Assembly (NCBI GenBank): GCA_006538405.1
Contig: BJKQ01000005.1
Span: 2,480,001-2,544,000 of the forward strand
Direction of reading: 5' to 3'
Length of the DNA: 64,000 nucleotides
From: Hansfordia pulvinata
Lineage: Eukaryota; Ascomycota; Sordariomycetes; Xylariales
Shown here: positions 1-10,099 of the stretch, piece by piece
How the letters are laid out: every line of letters begins with the position of its first letter
Position numbering within the stretch: the first letter of the stretch is position 1
The notes under the pieces: generated by a model
The model's database searches: none
Seen by the model: only the letters and a program-made list of their open reading frames with translations
Told to the model about the DNA's origin: nothing
Program-made: the position numbers and the translations under genes

Positions 1-1200
1 CCCGATGCTGTGATGGAGGAGCCAGATACAGAGGAGCGGGAAGACCAAGAAGACCGCAAAGCTTACAAGGAAGGGGAGACTCAGGAGTCGGAGAAGGCCC
101 GCGACGAGGCAACGCCGCGAGACAGGTTGAAGCGAGGCATCAGTGTTTCATCTCAAGTTCAGGATGATCACTACGCGGTCCTGCCCTCAGGGGCGCCCTT
201 GGAGGGGTGGACCCGCGCAGACCAGGAAATTCTCGACGACTACGTTCGGCACATGCTTCATTCACGCCGGAGCAAGTTCAAGCAGAAGATGCGCGCCTTC
301 GGCAAGTACGCCAGCAAGCCCTTGGGCTTCCTCGTCACCCTCTACGGAACCCTGATCTTCCTGTTTGGTTTCGCGTGGGTCATCTTCCTGATCGGCTGGA
401 TCTACGTCGGCGACAGCGAGAGGCAAGACTACGTCATCAAGGTGATCGACTTCACTCTTGTGGCGCTATTTGCTATTATGGGCGATGGCCTGGCACCCTT
501 CCGCGCCATCGACACATATCACATGATCTTCATCGCCCACTACCATCGTCTCTACTGGCGTCTACGAAAACAGCACGGCGCCCCCAAGCTTCCTGATCCG
601 AACGAGCTGCCGGGCCATCTGGTTAACGAACAAGACGTCGAAGCCGGTATTGCTATGAACAAAGCCGAAGAGTGGGAGATGTCCCTGTTGACGCCCGAGC
701 AACAGCGCAAGCTCATACACCACCAGACCAAGTTTGCCAAGTCGCATTCCTACTATCGCCCGCACGAGACGAACACTCACTACGCCTTCCCGCTGAAGCT
801 GCTCATCACCATTGTCTCCCTCTGCGACGCGCACAGCATATTGCAGTTGTCCCTCGGAGCATTCACTTGGGGCTGGGAACCCTACGGTGTGCCCAACCCG
901 AGACCCAACTGGATTACCCCCGTGATTCTGAGTTTGTCCATTTCGGTCAACATCACCGCAGGAATTCTCATCTCTGTGGGGGACCGTCAAACCCGCAAGA
1001 AGGATGTGTGGATTCGCATGGTGCGTCAGGACCTCACTGAGCAGGCCATGAAGAAGGTGGAAAAGAAGAAGAGGGAAGATGCGGAAGAAGAGGAGAGGGC
1101 CGCCAATGGCGAAGATGAATCAGGAGGAGTTGCCGGGAGGATCTCGGGAGTCTTCCAGAGAAACTCGGGGGTCTTCCAGAGGAAATCTCTGGGGCTATAG
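1..1200 (+). CDS. DUF2985-family integral membrane protein (5' end cut by window)
   Basis: The frame is open to the left edge. The first ATG is at 13, so the true start may lie upstream; 395 residues are visible from that ATG, ending at a TAG at 1198-1200. The N-terminal ~65 residues are acidic and polar. Hydrophobic segments follow at about residues 105-135 (LGFLVTLYGTLIFLFGF), 148-165, 265-290 and 303-325, and the C-terminus is a Lys/Glu-rich cytosolic-looking tail. The pattern of a first long transmembrane segment, then a GLAPFRAIDTYHM-type loop, then a TWGW motif between later helices, matches my knowledge of the fungal DUF2985 family, which has no known function. The tail holds a near-repeat (GVFQRNSGVFQRKS). 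It converges on UPF3. Family assignment is good; role unknown. Confidence 0.8.
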   Translation, partial: PDAVMEEPDTEEREDQEDRKAYKEGETQESEKARDEATPRDRLKRGISVSSQVQDDHYAVLPSGAPLEGWTRADQEILDDYVRHMLHSRRSKFKQKMRAFGKYASKPLGFLVTLYGTLIFLFGFAWVIFLIGWIYVGDSERQDYVIKVIDFTLVALFAIMGDGLAPFRAIDTYHMIFIAHYHRLYWRLRKQHGAPKLPDPNELPGHLVNEQDVEAGIAMNKAEEWEMSLLTPEQQRKLIHHQTKFAKSHSYYRPHETNTHYAFPLKLLITIVSLCDAHSILQLSLGAFTWGWEPYGVPNPRPNWITPVILSLSISVNITAGILISVGDRQTRKKDVWIRMVRQDLTEQAMKKVEKKKREDAEEEERAANGEDESGGVAGRISGVFQRNSGVFQRKSLGL

Positions 1201-2091
1201 ACGGAGTTTAGACAGCGATGTGTTTTTCCTTTTGACTGACTGTTGTCCTTTTCGAGATACCAGACAGTCCAGTCCGTTCAACATTGGTAATGTCTTCTGG
1301 ATTCGTATTCTGTTGCGAGCGAACACGAGCTTATGATACCAAGCTGCCCATACGAAATAGCGTTATCTATGCAGTTGTTATAATTGAATCCTTAGTAATG
1401 AGTGCGATTCGGGTTGAACATGGCCAAGAGTGACACTGGCTCTTGATCGTGCCGCAGCTGTCGCAGCTGTCGCAGCCCTTCGATTTATTCTACCTCTTGC
1501 GCCAACGGGCTCCAGATTCATGCTGCTTGTGTGCTCTCTCTTATCGAGCGTCTTACATGCGGCACGAAACAGCGGCTGAATCAGGCCAGGAACCAATCAC
1601 CCGCAGGGACACGACACAGAATCAACAGCTCAAAGGGGCAACAGGAACTGTACACCGCTTCCTTGTGTGAAGAACAACGATGCAAATTATGGCTATTGAG
1701 CCCAGGGCCGAGAGACAGACGGCCTGGGCAGCTCCGCATACACTTGACTGAATCTCTGCAATGGCCACAACTGGCGCGCCCGACGCCGCGTTGTGGATGA
1801 AGCCCAAAAAGCTAGAGTTTTCACCCGAAATCTGGACACGGCCCTGGGGAGATCTGACCTGTCGCGACGATGCCACTGGCAACCAGCCAACGGCTGATGC
1901 GAAACAGAATCGCGATGTTGCGCTCATCTTCCCCCCCTCCCTCGAGTGAAAAGGTATGATTGCCGCGCAATTCGGGTAGACGGCCTCGAAACGACGCCAG
2001 ATATCTTACATCGGCGTGCCCTGATCGCAGTCTCGGAAGCTCCTGGTCTGACTGATGTCGATTATGTCTGTTGAGAGAAGAACACGCCTCG
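1201..2091. other. Intergenic, convergent gene ends
   Basis: This 0.9 kb lies between the stops of the DUF2985 gene and UPF3 and should hold both 3' UTRs. A short nine-base tandem (CAGCTGTCG) sits near 1451-1477. I see no coding or RNA gene. Confidence 0.6.
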
Positions 2092-4196
2092 TCAGCCCGC
2101 AGGCGTTGACTCAGCAGGCGCTGAGGGCTGCGAGGCTGCGGACCTGGACGCCTCGCCCGGCGCGGGACTATCACCGCTGTTACTGGCGTTGCCAGCTCCC
2201 CGTCGGCCTCTACCGCGACCGCCACGCTTAGGTCGCTCCGCGGCTGGCTCTTTATTCTGTTTCTCCCCTGTCGGCTGAGCTGGAGCTGCCGGTGTTGTTG
2301 CTGGGGCTGCTGGAGGTGTGGGCGCAGGCTTCTTAGTTTCCTTCCGCTCTAGAACCTGCAGAGCAGCCTGTGCGACTGTCACGGGACTGGCAGCAATGGC
2401 CTTGGCCAAGCCGTCGTGGTCAGAGAACTCAATGTAGGCAAAGCCTTTCTTCTTGTCAAGTTCGACATGAGCCACCTTGCCGAAGGTCTCCATTGCCTGT
2501 CTGAGCAGAGCCTCTGTCACGCCCTGCGATGGATTGGCGTGCTTTATGAAGCCTCGCGTAGCACCGGTGGCCACTGGGGGTTGATTCGAGCCCTTCTTCT
2601 GCAACCCAGGTGCCCCCTGCCTCCCCGATCCCGCGGACTTACCGCTGGCTGCCTTGGAGGCCGAAGGCGTGGACGAAGGCGCCGGTGTAGCCGTAGATGT
2701 AGAGGCAGCAGGTGCCGCCGTGTCGTCCTTGCGTTTCAATATAACGGGAGCGACTGGTGGCGCGGATTTCGCCGCGTTAGGTGTAGTTTCGGGAGCTTTG
2801 CCCTTTCCACCCTCGTTGACAGAGTTTGGCTTTGCAGCCTTGTTGTTTCGTGACTTGCGCGACGGCTCGGCTGCTTGTGATTTGGAACTAGGCGCCGGAA
2901 CTTGCACAGGCACAGAAGCAGCAGGTTCTGGTGTCGCCGGCGCAGCTTCAATCTTCTTCTTCTCTTTGGGGGCGTCCTTGCTGGAGTCAGATTTGGTGGT
3001 CGGATCTGCCTTCGCAGCATCCTGGCGGGCTCGCCTATGGGCACTGCCGGGGCTGAGCCCAAGATCGCGTTGCAAAATCTTGGCAGCGGCAGCGATATTG
3101 GCTCGCCGACTCTTCGGTGCCGCTTCTTCAGCCAGCTTGGCAGCAGCAGACTTGCTTGCAGCAGCGGCTTGGGTTGCCGCAGCCTTGTTGGCAGCTTCGG
3201 TCGCCTCCTGCTGAGCTGCGGCCTTCTTAGTGAGTAGCTTGATGGGCTCCTTCGGCTTGCCTTTCTCCTTTTCCCTTTCCTTGTCCTTGCTATCTTTATC
3301 CTTCTCCTTTTCTTTATTGGAATCAGCAGCCCTGTCGCTCTTGCTGTCCTTGCCTTTCTTTTTCGCAGGCTCAGCGGGCTCTTTGCCCTTTCCAGCCTGT
3401 GACTCGTGGCGACCATGTTTGGCGCTCTTGGCAGTTGCGGCCTCTTTGGCCTTGTTGGCTTTTTTCTCTTTCAGGTACTGAACAAGGGGGGTGATCGTAG
3501 CCTTGGCTTCGGAGGCGGCTGCATCGTCAAGAAGCTGGTCGGCGTCGGGGTCCTTGGGGAGGATGGGCTCCGTCAGGGACTGGAGAAAGGCCTGGTACTC
3601 GGGGTCCTGATCAATGGTGCCCTGCCGAGGATCGGTCCGTCGCTTGCTGGTGGGCACTTTCTGGAACGAGTGAATCTCGACGTAGGGGGGCCGACAAGGG
3701 CGGGGTCGTTGAAGGTGTGCTTGGCATCTTCCCAGGTGGACTTCTGGACGTGGTCGGAGAGCAGAGGAAGGTCTTCGAGCTTTGTAATCCTCAGATAAGC
3801 GCGGGCTGGGTAGGAAGGGAAAGACGGGCTGGAGAGTGTCAGCAACGTGGCTAGAGTTCGTGTCAAGTCCACCCGCCAGCAGGTTCGAGCCAGCGTGACA
3901 GCACATCCGGATCATGGGAGTCCTTACTCGGTTGAAACCTGGCCGTCGCAGTAACTGTGCCAGTCGACCTTTCCGGCGCCGGGCTTCCAGCTGTCGCCAA
4001 GAACGGCCCAAAACTCGTCGGCAGTCAAGGCAGGAGGCAGGCGACGGATTGCGACCTTCTTGCCAGAGGCGGGGGTCCTAGCCCTGCCAGACTTGGAGGG
4101 GGCGGCGGCATCGGGGGCGGAGGCAGGCGACTGGGTCTGGGCGGTGTTCACGGCAAGGACGCCGTTCTGCTTGCGCGGGCTAGCAGTGGATGCCAT
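2092..4196 (-). CDS. UPF3: Nonsense-mediated mRNA decay factor UPF3 (apparent -1 frameshift)
   Basis: UPF3 links exon-junction or terminating-ribosome signals to UPF2/UPF1 in nonsense-mediated decay. Exon 1 runs 4196-3928 (start MASTASPRKQNG), an intron spans 3927-3829 (GTAAGG...CTCCAG, CTGAC branch), and exon 2 runs 3828-2092. The Smg4/UPF3 domain spans about residues 45-170: KVAIRRLPPALTADEFW in exon 1, then ARAYLRITKLEDLP and RQGTIDQDPEYQAFLQSL in exon 2. A long Lys/Glu/Ala-rich low-complexity middle follows, then an RRM-like segment near residues 510-585 (KKKGFAYIEFSDHDG) and an RGG-type tail. The reading frame breaks at a G6 run (3685-3690 on the plus strand) inside the conserved VGPP/YVEI junction. 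One extra base restores a 668-residue frame. Family certain; whether the break is biological is doubtful. Confidence 0.9.
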
Positions 4197-5892
4197 GCCG
4201 TGACCGTCGCATAGAGGCGGGGTGTCGCCTTGAAGCCTCTTGGATCTCGGAACCGGACGGCGGGGGTACTGGAGAGCCGCGAAGTTGGATCGTGGCAAGG
4301 CAAATGGATGGTACCAGGTACGCGTCGCAAGGGGGGTTGTGGGAGATGTGTACCTAAGGTAGGCAAGGGAGAAGAGCCCAGGAGCCAGCCAATGGACCAG
4401 GCTGAAATGATGAGGTATTAGGTGTTTCGAAGGCCACCGATTCAGTCGGCAGGCACGCGGTCGGCGATGCGTCAGCCTTTGCCTTGCGCTTGCCCGTCTG
4501 CGCTGCTGCTCTGCTCCTGCGTTTCGCAGCTGGAACCTGTATCCTCCGTGATTGACCTTACGACCCAGTACCTAGGTAATAAGTGTTGGCTGCCGACCTA
4601 CAGTCCTGGCCTCGACTTCCCAGTGATGTACTTGGAGGGGCTGGAGAACCTACATGTGTGTGCCCATGAAGACGGCCCATCTGGGTGGTAGTCAAAGTAC
4701 CTGTCTACATTTGCGCCACCTCAATGCTCCTCCAGAGTCTGGGAACACTCGTAGATACACCGTTATTGCTCTGCTAACGGCACGGGCCCAGATTTCATCG
4801 TTACCTACCTCTCGTACCAGCACAATGGATATGTCTGTAGTCCGCGCGCTATTTCGACGGAAGTGAGATCCAAGACTGTACATACATGTAATGTACGCAG
4901 AGCCTCATGAATGGCTAGCCATGCATCTGAATCTGTCGATCAGCAAGCTGAGGCGGCTGTTGCAATTATGATCTCTTGACCTTCTCGCACAAACCGCGAG
5001 TACCTCCAGCCCTCGTGTTTTCAAGAGGCAAGCACATGCAACGAGGCTGGAAAAGGATGGCTTGGGAAGCAGGTAGAGATCCGACATTGATGCTGGCGGA
5101 ACTTCAGTTGAGAATGATCAGAAAATGGGTCAAACTCGAGGACCCAACCCGCAATCTCGAACACCCGAAACGGGTGGCCTGTGGCTGGCAGACTTTATAG
5201 TGTGGTTTACATGCTGTGCCTTTTGTATGGGGCAGTACTGCTCCCTGACTCTGGAGCTGAGTGTCAGTTGAGGCATAGACAAGTCTCCAAATAATATCCA
5301 TGTAGGCATTGGGAATAGTAAGAGATATGGGTCTCTGTCTGGCACTTTTCCACAGGCTGTTGATAGGGGTGAGCTGTGGCTATAGCTGCTTGTAAGTGGC
5401 AGAGGCCTGCAGTGCACATGCTGTAGCCACACAACCATCAACCTTGGAGCCTGGAGGCACCCCCAAAATTGAATCAAGTGCATGCAGTGCTCTGGAATCA
5501 GAATGACAGCGACTGTGTGTTTCTGGCTGCACTCACTCAGAAGTCCTCACCTTCCAAGACTTGAGGTGCAGCCCATCCACCCATCTACCACCCTCTTCTT
5601 CAGTCTGCCTGTGCTGCATCTCAGGCTTCACCTGCCCACCCCCTCCACCTCACACCCCATTGAGCGCTAGTCCCAGACAGGACATCACCACTACCACCTG
5701 AGACAGGCGCTAGACCAGAAAAGCGCATCACCAAGTGCAGGTAAGCCGAGCTCCCAGTCGATCAGCCCGGGCAGACGTTCGTTGCGGGACGAACCGCTTC
5801 TTCGTTCGAGCCAGAGGGCCACCACAGTTGGAACTGCAGGCGCTAACGGGTGACGGGGCGGGGAGGGGGCCCAGCAGCAGCAACCTTGGAAG
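4197..5892. other. Divergent intergenic region
   Basis: This 1.7 kb is the shared upstream region of UPF3 (-) and the 5893 gene (+). It contains a perfect TACCTAGGTA palindrome at 4569-4578. No gene seen. Confidence 0.55.
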
Positions 5893-7173
5893 ATGCCCAC
5901 CGTACTGTCGCGCCCGGTGGTGCTGGATGCCCACGCCCAGGCCCACGCCCAGCTGGAGGGCGCTGTGGCCGCTGGAGACACGCCGACCGCAGCGGGAGGC
6001 CGCAGCCTGAAGTGCCCCGGTACCCGTACCGCGGGAGGAGCTGGAGGCAGCCGCGGGGGTTGGCTGGCCTTCGGAGGCAGAGGCTCAGGCTCAGGCGGGG
6101 AGGATGGCGGCGGCGGCGGCGGCAGTGGCCTGCTGCCCGCTGTGATGCGCGACCTCGTCCTCGCCCCCAAGAGCTGCCCCACGACGCAGACGTCGGTCCG
6201 CGCGGTGCACATCGCCATCTTCACCCTCGGCGAGCCCTTCGACTTGTACAGCAACGACCTGCGAGCCGCCCTCATCCACGACCGCGTCAGCGTGCAGGTC
6301 ATCAAGAGCCACGCCCGCTCCGCCCGCAGCGACCGCCACAACAGCTGGCGCCGCACCCACCACCGCATCAACAACCTCGACGACTACTTCGACGCCGCCG
6401 GTCTCTTCAACCCTGCCCTGTCTGCCACGGGCGCCAACATCAACTACCAGTCGCCCAACCAGATCGGCACCGGCCCCGGCTTCACCCGCACCCGCCGCGG
6501 CAAGTGGAACAGCCCCTTTGCCCGTCCCACCGGCTTCGACCCCGAGTTCAACGCGGCCATCACCACTGCTGCCACCACCGAGTCCGCCTTGGCTTTGGCT
6601 GAAAGGGCCGCCTCTCACACGTCCTCTCCTCGAAACTACGTCTCGCCTTGTGCTCATGCCCACTCCGCGCACCGGCACATAGTTCCCTCTGGACCCGTCG
6701 AAGAGCCGGTCGATTTCAATTACCTCGCTGAGCTTTTGGAACTGCCGGTCCATCCGCCCTCGCGTCCTGAGCCTGCTGTCGAGCCTCTCCCGGGCCCCGA
6801 GCTTGACGTTGCCCCCGACGCCACTTCCAACGAGTCTGGCCCTCCTTTTCTTCGCGTCTCGACCCCCGACATCCTTCACTTTTACGAGTTTGATCCCGAA
6901 CTCGTCAATCAGCTGGATCCTGACAGAGGCCCGCACCCGGTTCCCGAGAACGCAGGCATCTATATCCCAGCTGCGCCGGTTGAGTCGCTTCTCGACAGAC
7001 TTGTCCACGACCTGGAAGCGTCCAACTTGCACGCATCATTGGTGGGCAACTCATTCTCGGACTTGCGCCTCTCGTCCCGTCCCCGAAACTGGGCCGAGTT
7101 CTGGCAGACCCACCCCTACCTGAGTGTTCTGTCCGCCATCACCCTCGGCCTCTGCATCAGCGCCGTGTACTAG
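5893..7173 (+). CDS. Uncharacterised protein with C-terminal hydrophobic segment, ending at an amber codon
   Basis: I do not recognise the family. The 426-codon frame has strong C-ending codon bias from about 6140 onward, typical of coding sequence here. The first ~80 residues are Gly/Ala/Ser-rich and could be upstream sequence; a second in-frame ATG near 6145 (MRDLVLAPKSC) is a credible alternative start. The middle is hydrophilic and rich in His/Arg, with no motif I can name. The C-terminus is a ~17-residue hydrophobic stretch (YLSVLSAITLGLCISAVY) followed by TAG, so as written this would be a tail-anchored membrane protein. The same frame then runs on, still coding-like (FFAGFAKLGHLNSAKGYL), straight into PPG1 with no further stop. 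The amber codon may therefore be internal to a larger reading frame. Confidence 0.6.
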   Translation: MPTVLSRPVVLDAHAQAHAQLEGAVAAGDTPTAAGGRSLKCPGTRTAGGAGGSRGGWLAFGGRGSGSGGEDGGGGGGSGLLPAVMRDLVLAPKSCPTTQTSVRAVHIAIFTLGEPFDLYSNDLRAALIHDRVSVQVIKSHARSARSDRHNSWRRTHHRINNLDDYFDAAGLFNPALSATGANINYQSPNQIGTGPGFTRTRRGKWNSPFARPTGFDPEFNAAITTAATTESALALAERAASHTSSPRNYVSPCAHAHSAHRHIVPSGPVEEPVDFNYLAELLELPVHPPSRPEPAVEPLPGPELDVAPDATSNESGPPFLRVSTPDILHFYEFDPELVNQLDPDRGPHPVPENAGIYIPAAPVESLLDRLVHDLEASNLHASLVGNSFSDLRLSSRPRNWAEFWQTHPYLSVLSAITLGLCISAVY

Positions 7174-7368
7174 TTCTTCGCGGGCTTCGCCAAGTTGGGC
7201 CATCTCAACAGCGCCAAGGGCTACCTCCTCCCGGTCGCCAACGCTGCTCACGTCCCATCTTCTGAGCAGCCTGGTAAGGTCACCGGAACTGGCCTGATCA
7301 CAGTCGACGTCGGCTGCACCTCTGTCCAAGTCTACAGCGCCCTGGACTCTCCGTCTTCCAATACCATC

Positions 7369-8776
7369 ATGGGCCCCTCACGAGCGGATGTCCCCAAGCC
7401 GGGACCCGCCAAGCTGACCTCCAACGCCGGACTTGACGAATGGCTGGAGGAGGCCAAGCAGTGCCACTACCTACCTGAATCCGTCATGAAAGAGCTCTGC
7501 GAGATGGTCAAAGAAGTCTTGATGGAAGGTATGGGACTTGTCCGGCTCGTTGTGGCCTATTTGGCAGTCGCGATGTGACTAACCCGCTTCATCTACAGAG
7601 TCCAACATTCAGCCCGTGGTGACCCCCGTCACCATTTGTGGCGATATCCATGGCCAGTTCTACGACCTTCTCGAGCTCTTCCGTGTCAGTGGTGGGATGC
7701 CCGGCCAGCCAGCGACGGAATCTCCTACCACCGCGACATCCGTGATCACTTCAGCCGATCTCGAGCCTCCGACGGAGATCACCAACCCCAAACTCAAGAA
7801 GAAGCTCAAGAAGTCGAAGAAGAGTGCGGATGACAGCCTTGCCAGCGACGAGTCTATGACCACTGAGATTGAGGACGAAGACGCCACGGAGCCCGTTGGT
7901 TCATCTCGTCCGGCGTCGCAAGACATGACGTCGACCGCGACTCCTGGCGCCGACAACAGATTCATCTTCTTGGGTGATTTTGTCGATCGGGGTTACTTCA
8001 GTCTGGAGACATTCACACTGTTGATGTGTCTGAAAGCCAAGTGCGAACCCCTCCAAACGCGCAAAGCCAACACTCGTGCTAACGAATCTCGCAGATACCC
8101 CGACCGCATTGTCTTGGTCCGAGGCAATCACGAGTCGCGCCAGATCACACAGGTGTACGGATTCTACGAAGAATGCCAGCAGAAGTACGGCAATGCATCT
8201 GTGTGGAAGGCTTGCTGCCAGGTCTTTGATTTTCTGGTCTTGGCTGCCATTGTCGACGGGGAGATCCTGTGCGTTCACGGCGGTCTGAGCCCCGAAATCC
8301 GCACGATCGACCAGATCCGCGTCGTGGCGAGAGCTCAAGAGATTCCTCACGAAGGCGCTTTCTGTGATTTGGTCTGGAGCGACCCCGAGGACGTCGAGAC
8401 TTGGGCTATCAGCCCTCGTGGTGCCGGATGGTTGTTCGGTGACAAGGTCGCCACGGAGTTCAACCATGTGAACGGTCTCAAGCTGATCGCTCGAGCCCAC
8501 CAGTTGGTCAACGAAGGCTACAAGGTTTGTTCCACCTCTCGCACCACTCATCCGCACATTCAATTTATTGACGAACGGCTACAGTATCACTTCGCCCAGA
8601 ACTCGGTCGTCACCGTTTGGTCTGCACCCAACTACTGCTACCGATGCGGCAACGTGGCATCCATCATGACGGTCGACAAGAATCTAGATCCGCGCTTCAG
8701 CATCTTCTCAGCCGTATCAGACGACATGAGGCATGTCCCAGCCGGCCGTAGGGGCCCGTCAGACTACTTCCTGTAA
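7369..8776 (+). CDS. PPG1: Serine/threonine protein phosphatase PPG1 (PP2A-like catalytic subunit)
   Basis: Metal-dependent phosphatase of the PPP family. Exons are 7369-7528, 7599-8040, 8095-8524 and 8585-8776, giving 407 residues. Introns are 70, 54 and 60 nt; the second has a clean GCTAAC branch. The catalytic signatures are GDIHG, GDFVDRG and RGNHES in order, followed by [14 protein letters not shown] and [11 protein letters not shown]. The protein ends SDYFL, the PP2A-type C-terminal leucine that can be methylated. The opening [18 protein letters not shown] fits PPG1 better than SIT4 or PP2A. About 80 extra residues, first basic ([11 protein letters not shown]) then acidic, are inserted just before GDFVDRG, where canonical PP2A has only a few. 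The start is the first ATG of the conserved part; the frame is open upstream to the amber codon at 7171-7173. Confidence 0.92.
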
Positions 8777-9472
8777 CGTGCCGGGACAAGAAGTCCTCAT
8801 AACGACTCGTGCTTGGATAGCCTCGGTTCCTAGAGATCGTTAGGAATCACGTTGGCAGACTCTGGACACGGGATATACTGAAGCGGGCCAATGATGATGA
8901 TCAACTGACGATACCACGGTATAATCCTTTTTAAGGCGTTGCGGGGAGGCTTAGGTCATGAAGTTGCACAGGAGCACGAGGATGAGCCGGCTGTTTGAAA
9001 CTAGGTCCGGCTACAGACTCACATCTGCCGTCTGATCTGGATCTGGATCTGGACTACGAATCACTTGTATAGACCTGGTCGGTGTTATCTGCCGAGACTG
9101 TTGCGATCGAGTCGGCGCGAAACAGTTGCAGCCAGGCGACTCCCGTAGCTTTCACCTGGCTTTGACTCTGGGGGTGCGAAACCAGATAGATGTGCGTCAC
9201 TGTAGCTATAAATGAGAGCATGGAACTTTTTTCGAAGACGATGTTCGTTTGTGGGCTAACCCTACATAGTCAAGGAATACCGGCATGATGGAGGGGGTTC
9301 GCCCAACCTTCTTCTCGAGCCCGTCCCACGAAGGTGTGAAGAGAGAGAGGTCTGTGGTAAGCCTATGCCACTCATTCCTCACTTTAGATGATGAAGAGTA
9401 CATATGCCATCTGCAGAAGATCACCACCATCACTTGAGATGCTGGGGACAGGCAGGTAGCCATGCAAACGTC
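8777..9472. other. Intergenic, convergent
   Basis: 0.7 kb between PPG1 and the secreted protein on the other strand. A three-copy ATCTGG hexamer lies at 9035-9052. Nothing else seen. Confidence 0.55.
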
Positions 9473-10099
9473 TCAATTTCCCAACAGTCTTTCATTAATA
9501 ACATCCTTCCTCGACATATCCACAATCGCGTCATGATGAGCCCTGGCGTTGCCGACAGTCACGAGAAACTGGAAAGCCGGAGCCCAATTCTCCCAACCGG
9601 GATAGGGCTTGATGGTGCCCACATATGTCGTAGGGAGGATCTGATGTTCAATCCAAGCGGCCCAGACGAGGCCCACAACGTCGGCCCGGGCACGCCTGCT
9701 GTCGTCGTCATCGTCGCCGCGGCCCTCCGCCGGCCAGAGGCCCCCGACCTGGCTCAGGGGCTCGTCGAAGAAGACCGTCATGGCGTAGACCCTGTCACTG
9801 AAGGTGAAATCCGCGCCGAACGACGTCTGCTCGGCCGGGGGCCGGCGCTGGCGGGCGATATGGTCTGTCCATTGCCGCTGGCCGAAGGGCCGGACTTGCT
9901 CCAGCTTGCGCGCCGTTCGGGCCGGTGGGGTCCGGACCGCGACGTCGTCCGAGGTGAAGGGGGTTGTTGAGAAGTCGGGGGGGTAATTGGCGGGGGCACG
10001 TCTGCTCGGGGGAGCGGCGGGGCCGGGAGAGTCGGAGATGGGAATGGTGACTGCGGCGGAGGCGAGGGAGAGGGAGGCGAGGATCGTCGGGAACAACAT
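9473..10099 (-). CDS. Predicted secreted protein, unknown function
   Basis: An uninterrupted 208-residue frame. It starts MLFPTILASLSLASAAVTIP, a convincing signal peptide with likely cleavage after AsaA. The mature part has a Pro/Ala/Arg-rich linker (to about residue 60). A more ordered-looking region follows, with FGADFTFSDRVYAMTVFFDE, a five-Asp run, then VGLVWAAWIEHQILP and PGWENWAPAFQFLVTVGN. No cysteines are evident in the mature part, so it is not a typical disulfide-rich effector. I do not recognise a family. Codon use matches neighbouring genes. No intron is needed. Confidence 0.65.
   Translation of the reverse strand: MLFPTILASLSLASAAVTIPISDSPGPAAPPSRRAPANYPPDFSTTPFTSDDVAVRTPPARTARKLEQVRPFGQRQWTDHIARQRRPPAEQTSFGADFTFSDRVYAMTVFFDEPLSQVGGLWPAEGRGDDDDDSRRARADVVGLVWAAWIEHQILPTTYVGTIKPYPGWENWAPAFQFLVTVGNARAHHDAIVDMSRKDVINERLLGN

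Noticed and set aside
3685..3690. A micro-intron instead of a frameshift in UPF3 and the other broken genes
   Set aside because: In the clearest cases the protein segments on either side of the break are directly adjacent in known family sequences, and no GT-AG pair of workable length exists there.
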